A DNA stretch of 59,141 nt, taken from NCBI GenBank assembly GCA_007130045.1, contig SLTG01000081.1, forward strand, positions 1 through 59,141. The letters are read 5' to 3'. Source of the stretch: Opitutales bacterium (GTDB lineage Bacteria > Verrucomicrobiota > Verrucomicrobiia > Opitutales > T3Sed10-336). A program made the position numbers and the translations under genes. The notes beneath the pieces were generated by a model. It worked only from the letters and a program-made list of their open reading frames with translations. It was not told the DNA's origin and did no database searches. Positions 1 to 9,734 of the stretch are shown here, piece by piece (position 1 is the stretch's first letter; each line of letters begins with the position of its first letter).

Positions 1-43
1 ATCGTTTCACCTCGGGAGTGATTTCGGAACTCGTACTCACAAC

Positions 44-81
44 AAAAAAGAGAAAACCCGTAAACGATTTCGTCCACGGGT
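44..81 (-). terminator. Rho-independent terminator after tRNA-Pro
   Basis: On the minus strand ACCCGT (plus 76-81) pairs with ACGGGT (plus 56-61) and is followed by a T-rich tract (complement of plus 44-55). It lies 14 bases beyond the 3' end of tRNA-Pro and would end its transcript. The inner arms pair partially. Confidence 0.6.
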
Positions 82-94
82 ATTTCAAAACCGG

Positions 95-168
95 TCGGGC
101 CGGAGAGATTCGAACTCTCGACCTCTTGCACCCCATGCAAGCGCGCTACCAGGCTGCGCCACGGCCCG
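95..168 (-). tRNA. tRNA-Pro (anticodon GGG)
   Basis: The minus strand gives a full cloverleaf. The acceptor arm CGGGCCG (plus 162-168) pairs with CGGCCCG (plus 96-102). The T-arm is GAGAG-TTCGAAT-CTCTC, and the D-loop holds AGCCTGGTAGCGC. The anticodon stem CTTGC/GCAAG closes the loop ATGGGGT, so the anticodon is GGG, reading CCC/CCU proline codons. The discriminator is A at 95. CCA is not encoded, so it must be added after transcription. A terminator follows directly. Confidence 0.95.
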
Positions 169-268
169 AATTCATCGACCGGAAACAACGAATAAAGTAC
201 GGATCCCATTCGGGAAGCAAGCCTGTTTTCGGAAATTCTCCGCTGGGCCGGCCCGGAATCGACCGGGA

Positions 269-964
269 TCAGCCCGGCGGCGCTTCCGGCGACTCGAACC
301 GGCCGAGTTTCAAAACGACTTCCCGGTCCGTGCGTTTCGCGTGACTCTTGTTGTGTGTCACCAGCACCAGCGACGCGCCGTGTTCACGGCAGATGCTCAG
401 CAGCAAGTCCATCATCCGGTTACCCGTGATTTCGTCGAGATTGCCGGTCGGCTCGTCCGCCAGAATGACCGCCGGACGGTTCATCAGCGCGCGGGCGACG
501 GCGACCCGCTGTTTCTCGCCGCCGGAAAGCTGGCTGGGAAGGTGGTCCGTTCGCTCGCCGAGCCCGACGCGATCCATCAGTTCCCGCGCCCGCTTCCTGG
601 CCGTGTTATCCAGCCTTCCGACCATTCGCCCCGCCATCAGCACGTTGTCCAATGCGTTCATTTCGGGAATCAAATAAAAGGACTGGAAAACCATGCCGAG
701 AAACCCCGCTCGGTCCCGCGCGAGGGACGCGCGCCTGCGACCCTTGACGGGTTTGCCCCTCCAGCACAATTCCCCGGAGTCGAATCCCTCCAGGCCGGCC
801 AGGATGTGAACGAAGGTCGTTTTGCCCGACCCCGATTCTCCCCGGATACTGATGCTTTCCCCGGGGTGAAGCGAAAGATCCACCCCCCGCAGCACTTCGA
901 TGACCTTTTCCCCGCTGCGAAAACTCTTCTCGATCCCGACAACCTGTACAACTGGGTCACTCAT
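269..964 (-). CDS. lolD: Lipoprotein-releasing ABC transporter ATP-binding protein LolD
   Basis: 231-residue ABC ATPase of the MacB/LolD family. It powers LolC/E-type permeases that extract lipoproteins from the inner membrane for the LolA chaperone. Visible motifs are Walker [10 protein letters not shown] near residue 42, the Q-loop [18 protein letters not shown], the signature [15 protein letters not shown] and Walker [13 protein letters not shown]. Length is typical. Its start overlaps the 3' end of the permease gene by 8 bases, indicating translational coupling in the lysS-lolC-lolD operon. A MacB-type export role cannot be excluded from the ATPase alone, but the permease topology favours Lol. 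Confidence 0.92.
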   Translation of the reverse strand: MSDPVVQVVGIEKSFRSGEKVIEVLRGVDLSLHPGESISIRGESGSGKTTFVHILAGLEGFDSGELCWRGKPVKGRRRASLARDRAGFLGMVFQSFYLIPEMNALDNVLMAGRMVGRLDNTARKRARELMDRVGLGERTDHLPSQLSGGEKQRVAVARALMNRPAVILADEPTGNLDEITGNRMMDLLLSICREHGASLVLVTHNKSHAKRTDREVVLKLGRFESPEAPPG

Positions 965-2192
965 TTCGAAAGGCTTCCGTCGGTTTGAGGCGCGCGGCGC
1001 GCAGGGCCGGTATCATTCCCGCTAGGGTCGAAATGATTATCGAACAGGTAATGATCACGATGAAGTCCCGCATCGCGTAATGCAGGGGAATGTAGGCGAA
1101 TTCATAGTACCGCCTGAGCGCTTCCTCGCTTTGGGTCAGACTCGCGAACGCGTAGATAATGTCATTGCGAAAGTGCAGCAGGATCACCGCCGAAACGATT
1201 CCAAGCAACGTTCCCGCGACCCCGATAAAGAATCCCTGGAAACAGAAGCACGAGGCAATCTGCCCGGGACGCCCCCCGAGCGCGCCCAATAGGCCGATTT
1301 CCTTCGTCTTGCGCACCACGGTGATCAACAGCGAGCTGGTAATGGCGAAAGCGGCCACCACCACAATGAAAATCAGCAGGAAGAACAGCACGTTCTTCTC
1401 CAATTGAAGTATCCACAGAAAGTCACGGTTCAGGTCCATCCAGGACACCGCACGCACGTCGCCGCCGATCTCGCGGTTCAGCATGGCGGTCACCACATCG
1501 ACGTCGTGTCCCTCGTGCAGGCGGACCGTGATCCCCTGTGCTCCGCTCCCCAGCCCGAAGAGATCCTGCATCAACCGCAACGTCACCACCATCGTGCTTT
1601 CATCGACCTGGTGCCAACCGGTTTCGAAGATCCCCACGACCTCCAGCTCCCGCGGCAACAACACTTCGTCACGCGTTATCCGTTCCAGCATCAGCGGCGT
1701 GTACACGTCGATCACCGACCCGATGCGCGCGCCGACCGCCGCGGCAAGCCCCGAGCTGATAAAAACCCCGTCATCGTACAAGTCGTCGAAGTCCGCCCCG
1801 ACTATGTATTCCTCGATGGCAATCACCTCGCCCTCGCGCAACGGGTCGATGCCACGAACCGCGGGAAGCGCGGGCCGCCGGTCGCTCTGCACCATGACGA
1901 TACCCTCCGCATAGGGCGTGGCCGCCTTGACCTCCTCGAATTCCTCAAGACGTTCGGTCAGTTCACGGAAGTCGTACATGACGTCGCCGTCGGCCATGAC
2001 CAGCCGGATGTGGCCTCCGGTATCGACGATCTTGCTTCGGAGTTCCTCCCCGAAGCCGTTCATCACGCTCTGAACGATGATCAGAAGCGCCACCCCCAGC
2101 GTGACCCCGCAAGCCGACACGACGGTGAAAAAGGAAATGATTTTTCCCGACGGGAAAAGCTGCTTGAGCGCAAGATAAAGGTACCAGGGCAT
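957..2192 (-). CDS. lolC: Lipoprotein-releasing ABC transporter permease (LolC/LolE family)
   Basis: 411 residues with the LolC/E/FtsX layout. There is one N-terminal membrane helix (about residues 20-45), a large periplasmic MacB-like domain (about 46-265), and three helices in the C-terminal third ending in the family-typical [17 protein letters not shown]. The segment KTKEIGLLGALGGRPGQI is the coupling region that contacts the ATPase. Only one permease gene is present, so a homodimeric or LolF-like arrangement is possible. It lies 10 bp downstream of lysS and overlaps lolD. Confidence 0.9.
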   Translation of the reverse strand: MPWYLYLALKQLFPSGKIISFFTVVSACGVTLGVALLIIVQSVMNGFGEELRSKIVDTGGHIRLVMADGDVMYDFRELTERLEEFEEVKAATPYAEGIVMVQSDRRPALPAVRGIDPLREGEVIAIEEYIVGADFDDLYDDGVFISSGLAAAVGARIGSVIDVYTPLMLERITRDEVLLPRELEVVGIFETGWHQVDESTMVVTLRLMQDLFGLGSGAQGITVRLHEGHDVDVVTAMLNREIGGDVRAVSWMDLNRDFLWILQLEKNVLFFLLIFIVVVAAFAITSSLLITVVRKTKEIGLLGALGGRPGQIASCFCFQGFFIGVAGTLLGIVSAVILLHFRNDIIYAFASLTQSEEALRRYYEFAYIPLHYAMRDFIVIITCSIIISTLAGMIPALRAARLKPTEAFRNE

Positions 2193-2202
2193 TCCGATCT
2201 CC

Positions 2203-3663
2203 CTACCTCAACTGCGGGAACAGGATCACTTCGCGAATATTCTCGGCGCCGGTCAGCATGATCAGAAGCCGGTCGATTCCCACTCCCATGCCGCCGGCCG
2301 GCGGCATTCCGTGTTCGAGCGCGGTCAGGAAGTCCTCGTCCATCTTCTGTATGTCTTCTCCCACCTGCGCCTCGAACATCTCCCGCTGCACGAGCGGGTC
2401 ATTCTGTTCCGAATACGCCGGCGCGATCTCCTGGCCGTTCACGCAAAGCTCGAAAACGTCGATGGTCGTCGGATCGTCCGAAGTGATCTTCGCCAGCGGG
2501 CAAAGCTCCTTCGGCAAATGGGTGACGTAAGTCGGCTGGATCAGCGTCGGTTCCACACGCTTTTCAAACACGTCGTTCGTGATCTCGTAGTCCTCCAGGT
2601 TCGGATCGATTTCGATCCCCATTCCGCGGGCCTTTTCAAGCTTCTCGCCCCGGCTGCGCGAAAACCAGTCGGGATCGCCGGTCGCCTCACGGATGAGGTC
2701 CTTGTATTTCGCTTCGCGCCACTCGCCACCCAGGTGAATGACCGTGCCGTCCGGTCTCTCGATTTCCTTCGTCCCAAGCACATCGTCGCAGATGCGCTGG
2801 ATCATGTCGTGGATCAGACGCATCATCCCGCGAAAATCCGTGTATGCCTGGTAAACCTCCAACATCGTGAATTCGGGATTGTGGCGGCGGGAAAGGCCCT
2901 CGTTTCGAAAATTCTTTCCGATCTCAAACACTCGGTCGAATCCGCCCACCAACAACCTCTTCAGATAGAGTTCCAACGCAATCCGCAGGTAAAAATCCTT
3001 CCCGAGCGCCTTGTAGTGCGTGACAAACGGCCTGGCTGCCGCGCCCCCGGGAACCGACTGCAGAACCGGGGTCTCGACTTCCAGGAAGTCGCGCTCCTCC
3101 AAAAACCTCCGGATGCACCCGACGATCCGGCTCCGGGTGCGGAAACGGTTCCGCGACGCCTCGTTCATGACGAGATCGAGGTACCGCTGGCGGTAGATCC
3201 GCTCGTTGTCGGTCAGTCCGTGCCACTTCTCCGGCAGGGGCCGCAGCGACTTGGAAACAAGCTTGAAATCCTGTAGCCGAACCGTGATTTCACCCGTTTT
3301 CGTCTTAAATAAACGGCCCTCGCCGCCGAGGATGTCCCCTATATCCAGCTTCTTGAACGCCGCGAACCGATCCTCGCCCAACTCTTCCTTCCTGGCGTAA
3401 AGCTGAATCCGTCCGGCACGGTCCTGGATCATGGAAAAAACGCTTTTACCCATCACCCGGTGCGCCATCAGGCGCCCGGCGACCGTGACGACCTCGCCGT
3501 TCTCCTCGTCCTCCCGGTAACGCCCGCGCGCCTCCTCCGAAGTGAAGGCCGGCTCAAACTCCGTGCGAAACGGGTCGATTCCCGCATCGCGCATCCGCTC
3601 CAGTTTTCCCAAGCGAACCTTGTAAAGATCGTGCGTATTCTCGTTGGCGGATGATTCATCCAT
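2203..3663 (-). CDS. lysS: Lysine--tRNA ligase, class II
   Basis: Charges tRNA-Lys in the cytoplasm. The N-terminal OB-fold anticodon-binding domain covers about residues 45-160 (VTVAGRLMAHRVMGK). Class II motif 2 is seen as RNEGLSRRHNPEFTMLE and motif 3 as GGMGVGIDRLLIMLTG. The substrate-binding stretch CVNGQEIAPAYSEQNDP is present. 486 residues is normal for bacterial LysRS. ATG at 3663 (MDESSANENTHDLYK) was chosen because the frame open upstream to 3708 adds non-conserved sequence and a non-ATG start. First of a lysS-lolC-lolD run, which pairs translation with lipoprotein export, as in many PVC and Bacteroidetes genomes. Confidence 0.95.
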   Translation of the reverse strand: MDESSANENTHDLYKVRLGKLERMRDAGIDPFRTEFEPAFTSEEARGRYREDEENGEVVTVAGRLMAHRVMGKSVFSMIQDRAGRIQLYARKEELGEDRFAAFKKLDIGDILGGEGRLFKTKTGEITVRLQDFKLVSKSLRPLPEKWHGLTDNERIYRQRYLDLVMNEASRNRFRTRSRIVGCIRRFLEERDFLEVETPVLQSVPGGAAARPFVTHYKALGKDFYLRIALELYLKRLLVGGFDRVFEIGKNFRNEGLSRRHNPEFTMLEVYQAYTDFRGMMRLIHDMIQRICDDVLGTKEIERPDGTVIHLGGEWREAKYKDLIREATGDPDWFSRSRGEKLEKARGMGIEIDPNLEDYEITNDVFEKRVEPTLIQPTYVTHLPKELCPLAKITSDDPTTIDVFELCVNGQEIAPAYSEQNDPLVQREMFEAQVGEDIQKMDEDFLTALEHGMPPAGGMGVGIDRLLIMLTGAENIREVILFPQLR

Positions 3664-3708
3664 AAGCCGGCCAAAATACCGTTCCCGAAGCAAGAAACTC
3701 AACACCAA

Positions 3709-4779
3709 TCACCTGAAATCGAAAACCTGCTTGCTGGACGCGGTATCGGGGCTTCCGGCATTGCGGGACAGGACCTCCAGACTTTCCGCCACCAGTTCTC
3801 CCATGGTTGTGCAGTCGTCGAATGCGGTGCTCTCATAGTGTTCCCCCAGGGACGCCCCCAATGACTTCACGTTCTCGCCCGGAGCGATCTCGTCGTCGCC
3901 CATCACCGCGAGCAGCCGTTGAAGGCGATCCCGGCTGATCTGGACGCGCCGGTAAATCAGCGACTGTTCCTCCCGCTGATACTGGAGAGCGGTCGTGCGG
4001 TTGAGGCGCTCCATGCAGAACACCGCAAGGCTGCTGTTCTCCCGGAAGAACTGCGGAAGGTAGAAATTCTTTCTCCCGTCATAGGATTGCTGGTCGAAAT
4101 CCATACTCCGAATACGCACCTGCACGCCTTCGAAGTCGGGGGTCACATCCACGACGAAATTGTACGAGCGCATATCCCCGAGAAGCCGAATGAAACACCG
4201 TTCGTTGAATTTGACCAGTTCCTTGGCAACGCGAACCGGGTTGAGGCGGGCGCTGTTCAACCACTCGTCGATAAACACGTCGCCGGGAATCCCGCTGATG
4301 TGTTCCTCGACGAGATTCGTTCCGCGGGTCAGGTAGTTGATGCGGTTCGGGGAAAGAAGGTGCTCCAGTTCCAGACCGTAAACCCGGGAGGCATCCGCCT
4401 TCTTGACGTAATAATAGTCCTGGTTGTCGTTGTAGGAGTTCACGATCCTGATCCGGAACGGGTGGGAATTGCCGAAGGTGCAGAAATCAACCCGGTCCAC
4501 ATACAGGTGCTGCATCACACTGAGGTCGCCGTCCACTTTGAGTACCGCGTATATTTCGGTAAGGTCCCGGTTGAGACGGCGCATCTCCTCGGGATCGTAA
4601 ATCACCGTCTCCCACAGGGTGTCACTCCCATTCGGGTCCCGCAGCGGGATTGATTCACGAAAGCCCTTTAAGTCCTCATAAACCAACGGCAACTCGGTTT
4701 CCCGGTTGTAAGCCGTCAGATAATCCCGCAATTCCGGGATGATCGGATAAGTCGGTTTACGCTTCGTTATCGGATTCAT
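3709..4779 (-). CDS. Conserved protein of unknown function (Bacteroidetes/PVC family)
   Basis: 356 residues with no signal peptide or membrane segment. I recognise the sequence type from uncharacterised Bacteroidetes proteins. Conserved-looking blocks are NPITKRKPTYPIIPELRDYL at the start, VDFCTFGNSHPFRIRI, YGLELEHLLSPNRINYL, EEHISGIPGDVFI, KFNERCFIRLLGDMRSYNF and RSMDFDQQSYDG. The His/Asp-rich GDMRSYNF...MDFDQQ arrangement vaguely recalls a kinase-like catalytic core, but this is not established. ATG at 4779 was preferred to the in-frame TTG at 4785. It ends 45 bp before the lysS start and may be the first gene of that operon. Confidence 0.85.
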   Translation of the reverse strand: MNPITKRKPTYPIIPELRDYLTAYNRETELPLVYEDLKGFRESIPLRDPNGSDTLWETVIYDPEEMRRLNRDLTEIYAVLKVDGDLSVMQHLYVDRVDFCTFGNSHPFRIRIVNSYNDNQDYYYVKKADASRVYGLELEHLLSPNRINYLTRGTNLVEEHISGIPGDVFIDEWLNSARLNPVRVAKELVKFNERCFIRLLGDMRSYNFVVDVTPDFEGVQVRIRSMDFDQQSYDGRKNFYLPQFFRENSSLAVFCMERLNRTTALQYQREEQSLIYRRVQISRDRLQRLLAVMGDDEIAPGENVKSLGASLGEHYESTAFDDCTTMGELVAESLEVLSRNAGSPDTASSKQVFDFR

Positions 4780-4985
4780 TCTCAATAATCATGACGCATC
4801 GGTTCTTTCCAAGCCACTTCAAAATACCACACCCCCCCTCAATGACAAATCAAGGGCAACGCCCGGCCAAACACCCCGAATTCCTCGACCGGACCCCGCC
4901 CGAAGCGGACCCCCGCCCGCCGCGCCCTGCGAGGCCAGGGAGCGAAGCCGGGTAAGGACAGAGTCCATATCTTCCCAGGCAGGAA

Positions 4986-4999
4986 TGTCCGTCAGGACA
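4986..4999. repeat. Short hairpin repeat, copy 1
   Basis: TGTCCGTCAGGACA forms a short stem. With flanks it reads ATGTCC-N4-GGACAGGGCCT. A second copy in opposite orientation lies at 52718-52731, where the minus strand reads ATGTCC-N4-GGACAGGCCT. Both are in intergenic DNA, as expected of REP-like elements. The surrounding 4780-5062 otherwise shows no gene. Confidence 0.45.
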
Positions 5000-5062
5000 G
5001 GGCCTTCCCCTCACGGCGACCAACACCTGCCGTCACACGGCTTGACCCGCCCGACAAAGCCG

Positions 5063-5773
5063 ATGAGATTAATCCGAATGTGCCACGTTCGCTCATCGTC
5101 AGACGCCGCTCGGCCCGGGAACACCGCCGATCGCGATTGTCCGGGCATCACCGTCGACTGGGGACGCACCCCCTACCGCGACGCCTGGGACCGGCAGAAC
5201 GAACAGGTTCGTCTCCGGCAGGAGGGAGCGGTTCCCGACACCCTGATCTTCACCGAACACGACCCGGTCTACACCGTCGGAAAGCGCATCGGCGCGCAAA
5301 AACACCTGGTCTGGTCCGCAGCCGAAAGATCGGTTCACAACATCGACGTGGTCGAAACCAACCGCGGCGGGGACATCACCTATCACGGCCCGGGACAGAT
5401 TGTGGGGTATCCGATCGTCAGCCTCGAAGGGAAACGCGACCTCCACCTCTACCTGAGAATGCTCGAGCAGGTGCTCATCAACGCCGTCGGCTCCCTCGGC
5501 CTCGCCGCCTCGCGAAGCGAAGGCAAAACCGGAATCTGGCTCCACGACCGCAAACTCGCCGCAATCGGCGTCGCGGTCAAACGGTGGGTCACCCAGCACG
5601 GCTTCGCCATCAACCTCGATCCCGATCTTTCCCATTTTGCCGGCATCGTTCCCTGCGGCATCACCGACGGCTCGGTCACCTCCATGCGAAAAGAACTCGG
5701 CTGCGCCCCAGACCCGGAAGAAGTGAAAGCCCTCCTCTCCACCGAGTTCTGGCGTCTGTTCAAGCGACTCTAA
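5063..5773 (+). CDS. lipB: Octanoyl-[acyl-carrier-protein]:protein N-octanoyltransferase
   Basis: Transfers octanoate from ACP to the lipoyl domains of 2-oxoacid dehydrogenases and GcvH, the first step of lipoate assembly. The family signature TNRGGDITYHGPGQIVGYP is intact. The catalytic lysine is in DRKLAAIGVAVKRW, and the catalytic cysteine is in IVPCGITDGSVTSM. Length is about 236 residues from ATG 5063; ATG 5078 (MCHVRSSS) is equally possible. The frame stays open upstream to 4985, but that part looks non-coding. No lipA is visible nearby. Confidence 0.9.
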   Translation: MRLIRMCHVRSSSDAARPGNTADRDCPGITVDWGRTPYRDAWDRQNEQVRLRQEGAVPDTLIFTEHDPVYTVGKRIGAQKHLVWSAAERSVHNIDVVETNRGGDITYHGPGQIVGYPIVSLEGKRDLHLYLRMLEQVLINAVGSLGLAASRSEGKTGIWLHDRKLAAIGVAVKRWVTQHGFAINLDPDLSHFAGIVPCGITDGSVTSMRKELGCAPDPEEVKALLSTEFWRLFKRL

Positions 5774-5942
5774 ACCAGCGCCCTTCGCCACCTCCCGCCA
5801 ACGCCACGCCCGCTTATGTCTTGAGGCCCATACCGATTCGGCCGGCTGGCGTCCGGGCACGCCGGGATGCCGGAAGCGGTGGCAGGAGTGGAACGAATCG
5901 GTCGAGGCTATTGACAGAAGAGAAAGAACCGGATTTGATCGT

Positions 5943-7241
5943 ATGATGCCGAATAAGCATTTTACTCGCAGACACTTTCTCAAAACATCGGCCTTCGCTG
6001 CTTCAATGCCATTCATTCTCCCGTCGTCGGCTTGGGCGGCGGAAACAAAGGCGAATGATCGCATTACCCTCGGCATTATCGGAACCGGGAGGATCGGGCG
6101 CGTCCTGCTCCGCAACTTCTTGCACAACGAGAACACCCAGGTGGTTGCCGTTTGTGACGTGGATACGACCCGCCGGGAGCACGAACAGAAGAACGCCAAC
6201 GATTTTTACGCCGATGCGACGGGGCGGGGTGACTACAACGGGGTCGGGGCGTACTCCGATTTTCGTGATTTATTGGCCCGGGATGATATCGACGGGGTGG
6301 TGATTGCGACGCCCGACCATTGGCACGCCCTCATCGCGATCGCGGCGGCCGAAGCGGGCAAAGATATTTATTGCGAAAAACCGCTCTGCCAGACCGTCAA
6401 TGAAGCGCTGACTTTGGTCGATTTGATTCGGAAGCACGAACGTGTTTTTCAAACCGGGAGTCAGCAGCGTTCGATGATCCGATTCCGGCTCGCCTGTGAG
6501 TGGATCCGGAATGGCAGAATCGGGCGGATCCAGCGGGTCAACGTCGCCCTGCCTCCGGGGATCGCCACCTGGTGCGACCTTCCGGAAGAGAACGCTCCGA
6601 CTGGATTGGATTGGAACTTATGGTTGGGACCGGCTCCGGAGCGTGGCTGGAACGAAGTGCTCAGCCCCGTTGGCGTGCATAATCACTTCCCGGACTGGCG
6701 GAATTATCGTGAATACGGGGGCGGAATGATCACCGATTGGGGCGCCCATCATTTCGACATCGTTCAGTGGGCTCTGGACATGGATCGCAGCGGCCCGGTG
6801 GAAGTGATTCCTCCGGCTGAGGACACTGCAATAAGCGGCGCCAGATTGATTTACCGAAACGGCGTCGAAATGACCCATACCCACGGCAACGGTATCACGT
6901 TTTTCGGGAGCGAGGGGAAGATATTCGTGAACAGGGATATCATCGAGATCAGTCCCGAATACAAACGAAGGGAACAACTTCCCGACGACGCCATCCGCGT
7001 GTACGAAAGCAACGATCACCAGCAGGACTGGCTCGACTGCATGGCAAGCCGCCAAAAGCCGATCTCCGACGTGGCGATCGGGGCTCGCAGCGCGATAGTG
7101 TGTCATCTGACAAACATGGCGTACTGGCACCGCGAAGGTTTTGCCTGGGATCCCGACCGGAATCAGTTTTTCGGGAGCGGCGGAAACGAGGAGTGGTTGG
7201 GGACTTCCTATCGTTCCCCGTGGGATGCGGCAGGAGTATGA
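5943..7241 (+). CDS. Tat-exported Gfo/Idh/MocA family oxidoreductase
   Basis: 432 residues. The N-terminus carries a twin-arginine signal (TRRHFLKTSAF followed by a hydrophobic stretch and SAWAA), so export to the periplasm is expected. The Rossmann motif IGTGRIGRVLL follows at about residues 45-55. The family's catalytic block is EKPLCQTVNEA, and the C-terminal substrate domain includes DWGAHHFDIVQWALD. Relatives act on sugars, inositols or their derivatives with NAD(P). The substrate cannot be read from sequence. A second family member starts 63 bp downstream. Confidence 0.9.
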   Translation: MMPNKHFTRRHFLKTSAFAASMPFILPSSAWAAETKANDRITLGIIGTGRIGRVLLRNFLHNENTQVVAVCDVDTTRREHEQKNANDFYADATGRGDYNGVGAYSDFRDLLARDDIDGVVIATPDHWHALIAIAAAEAGKDIYCEKPLCQTVNEALTLVDLIRKHERVFQTGSQQRSMIRFRLACEWIRNGRIGRIQRVNVALPPGIATWCDLPEENAPTGLDWNLWLGPAPERGWNEVLSPVGVHNHFPDWRNYREYGGGMITDWGAHHFDIVQWALDMDRSGPVEVIPPAEDTAISGARLIYRNGVEMTHTHGNGITFFGSEGKIFVNRDIIEISPEYKRREQLPDDAIRVYESNDHQQDWLDCMASRQKPISDVAIGARSAIVCHLTNMAYWHREGFAWDPDRNQFFGSGGNEEWLGTSYRSPWDAAGV

Positions 7242-7304
7242 TACGCAAACGACAGGCGGAGCATCGGTATCCTAACGATAACTCACTCCATCCATACTAC
7301 ACCT

Positions 7305-8486
7305 ATGAAAGAAATTAATGTAGCAATGATTGGCCAGGGATTCATGGGCCGCTCTCATTCCAACGCCTGGAGCCAGGTGGCCAAATTCTTTGAGCCGCCA
7401 ATCCATCCGGTAATGCACACCGTTTTCGGGCAACCCGCAGAAAAACCGGAGTTATTCGCCAAGAAATGGGGCTGGCGGAACGCCGCGACCGATTGGGAGT
7501 CGTTGGTCCGATCACCCGCCATCGGCCTGGTCGATATTGTCACGCCTAATTTCATGCATTCCCCGCCCGCCAGGGCAGCAATAGCGGCCGGCAAGCCGGT
7601 GTCCTGCGAAAAACCGATCGCCGGGACGCTGGACGAGGCCCGCGAGATGGCACAAGCAGCTAAAAAAGCCGGGGTCAAAACGGCAGTCTGGTTCTGCTAT
7701 CGGCGCTGCCCAGCCGTCGCTTTGGCTCATCAAATGGTCAAGGCCGGGGAGATCGGCGACATCCGACACGTCCGCGCCCACTATTTGCAGGACTGGGCGG
7801 ACGAATCCGTGCCGCTCGTCTGGCGCTTCGATAAAAGCCTGGCCGGCTCCGGCGCACACGGTGATTTGAACGCCCACATCATCGATTTGATCCGCTTTGT
7901 CACCGGACAGGAAATCGCCGAAATTTGCGGCTCGATTGCCGAAACCTTCATTAAGCAGAGGAAAAAGATGACCGGCGGAAGCGGCGGCGGCATCGGCGGC
8001 ACCCAAGAGGGATCCGACGAAATGGGCGAAGTTACCGTGGACGACGCGGTTCTGTTCCTCGCCCGCTTGTCCGGCGGAGCCATCGGCAGCTTCGAAGCAG
8101 CCCGCCAAGCCACCGGAAATCAGAACCGCAACTTCTTTGAAATCAATGGAACCAAAGGGGCGATCAAGTTCGACTTCGAGCGGATGAATGAGCTTGAGTA
8201 TTACGATGCTCGTTCCCAGCGCCGCACCCAGGGATGGACCACCATCATGTGCACTCACGGCTCCGACCATCCCTACGTCGCCAACTGGTGGCCGGACGCC
8301 CACCTGATCGGATACGAACACACCTTTACGAACCAGGCCTATGACTTCCTCCTCGACATCGCCGGTAAGACACCGGTCGTACCGGTTCCGACTTTCGAGG
8401 ACGGATATCAAACGCAGCGCGTTCTCGAAGCCGCTCTACTCTCGGCCGAGGAAAGGCGATTCATCAATCTTGATGACGTGACTTGA
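7305..8486 (+). CDS. Gfo/Idh/MocA family oxidoreductase (cytoplasmic)
   Basis: 393 residues, no signal peptide. The NAD(P)-binding segment VAMIGQGFMGRSHSNAW is at the N-terminus, followed by the family EKP motif in SCEKPIAGTLDEA. The C-terminal half has GDLNAHIIDLIRFVTGQ, with the usual catalytic-region histidine and aspartate. A glycine-rich insert (GGSGGGIGGTQEGSDE) sits in the C-terminal domain. It probably forms an operon with the Tat-exported paralogue just upstream, suggesting stepwise oxidation of one carbohydrate across compartments. Substrate unknown. Confidence 0.9.
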   Translation: MKEINVAMIGQGFMGRSHSNAWSQVAKFFEPPIHPVMHTVFGQPAEKPELFAKKWGWRNAATDWESLVRSPAIGLVDIVTPNFMHSPPARAAIAAGKPVSCEKPIAGTLDEAREMAQAAKKAGVKTAVWFCYRRCPAVALAHQMVKAGEIGDIRHVRAHYLQDWADESVPLVWRFDKSLAGSGAHGDLNAHIIDLIRFVTGQEIAEICGSIAETFIKQRKKMTGGSGGGIGGTQEGSDEMGEVTVDDAVLFLARLSGGAIGSFEAARQATGNQNRNFFEINGTKGAIKFDFERMNELEYYDARSQRRTQGWTTIMCTHGSDHPYVANWWPDAHLIGYEHTFTNQAYDFLLDIAGKTPVVPVPTFEDGYQTQRVLEAALLSAEERRFINLDDVT

Positions 8487-8602
8487 TGGAAGCGTCCGCG
8501 CAGATGCCCAGGAAACCCTGCCGGCAATTCAACATAGAGATCTTACGGATTTTTGGCGGGCTCCCGTTGCCAATATCAAAGTGATCCCTCCTCATCCCGA
8601 TC

Positions 8603-9553
8603 TCAGCTCTGCTTCGCCGGACGCCCGAGCATCGAGAGGATTGCTTTCTGGACATGAAGGCGGTTCTCGGCTTGATCGAAAATGATGGACCGCGGACTGT
8701 CGAGCACTTCCTGGGTGACTTCTTTGTTGACGTATGCCGGGAGGCAATGCATGAACAAAGCGTCTTTTTTCGCAGCGTTGAAAAGATCGAGCGTCACCGC
8801 ATAAGGCATCAATTCGGCGATCCGTTCATGCATTTCATCCTCTTTTCCCATACTCACCCAGACGTCCGTGTACACGGCGTCGGCGCCTTTCACGGCCTCC
8901 ATCGGATCCTCGAAAAACTCGAAGGGGACGTCGTGCCCTTCACGACTTGACAGAGCCTGAATCTCCTCACCCGGCGTGTAGGATTTCGGACCCGAAAGGC
9001 AAATCTTCATTCCGAAAAGATTCGCCGTAAGAATCCAGGAGTTCGCCACGTTACAGGCACAGTCTCCAAGGAACGCAATCTTTCGCCCTTTCAACGACGC
9101 CAGGTAGTCTCCGTTCCGGCCGGCCCATCTTTCGGCAAGAGTAAACGCGTCGGCATAGGTCTGGCAGGGATGCAAAAAATCCGTGAGCGCGTTCACTACG
9201 GGTACACTTCCCGACCGCGCCAGCTCTTCCAGATCGGAATGTTCGAAGGTCCGCACGATAAGCCCGTGGACGTATCGACTTAATACCCTGGCCGTATCTG
9301 CAATCGACTCGCCTCGACCCAGCTGAATATCATTTTGGTTCAGAAAGATGGGATACCCGCCCAATTCACGAATCCCCACTTCGAATGAAACACGCGTGCG
9401 CGTGCTCGACTTGGAAAAAATCAGGGCCCAAGTCCGCCCCTCGAGTGCGAGAGGCACATGACGCCCCCGTTGCTCTTTCATATTTCGGGCAAGGGCGAAA
9501 ATCTCCGGAATTTCGTTCAGCGCAAAATCGGTATCCTTGATGAAATGTTTCAT
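8603..9553 (-). CDS. argF: Ornithine carbamoyltransferase
   Basis: Makes citrulline from ornithine and carbamoyl phosphate in arginine synthesis. The carbamoyl-phosphate loop SKSSTRTRVSFE is complete. HPCQ (in TDFLHPCQTYAD), the ornithine-side D-x-x-x-SMG loop (YTDVWVSMGKEDE) and the FMHCLPAY motif are all present. 316 residues is typical. ATG at 9553 lies close to the family start. No other arg genes are visible in the window, so the pathway is scattered. Confidence 0.95.
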   Translation of the reverse strand: MKHFIKDTDFALNEIPEIFALARNMKEQRGRHVPLALEGRTWALIFSKSSTRTRVSFEVGIRELGGYPIFLNQNDIQLGRGESIADTARVLSRYVHGLIVRTFEHSDLEELARSGSVPVVNALTDFLHPCQTYADAFTLAERWAGRNGDYLASLKGRKIAFLGDCACNVANSWILTANLFGMKICLSGPKSYTPGEEIQALSSREGHDVPFEFFEDPMEAVKGADAVYTDVWVSMGKEDEMHERIAELMPYAVTLDLFNAAKKDALFMHCLPAYVNKEVTQEVLDSPRSIIFDQAENRLHVQKAILSMLGRPAKQS

Positions 9554-9734
9554 AGTCGCGGGGACTCTCTTCAGGTCGATTGGATTCCTGGATTGAAAAA
9601 TGAAAACCTTCTAATTTGCCAACTCGACCGGATAAGGCAAGTGCAACTGACAAAAGAGGCTTCCCTGTTTACAGGGATTCCAGGGCGTGTATCAGCGTCA
9701 TCTCGTTCGGCCCCTATTGTGTGCCACTGACCGT

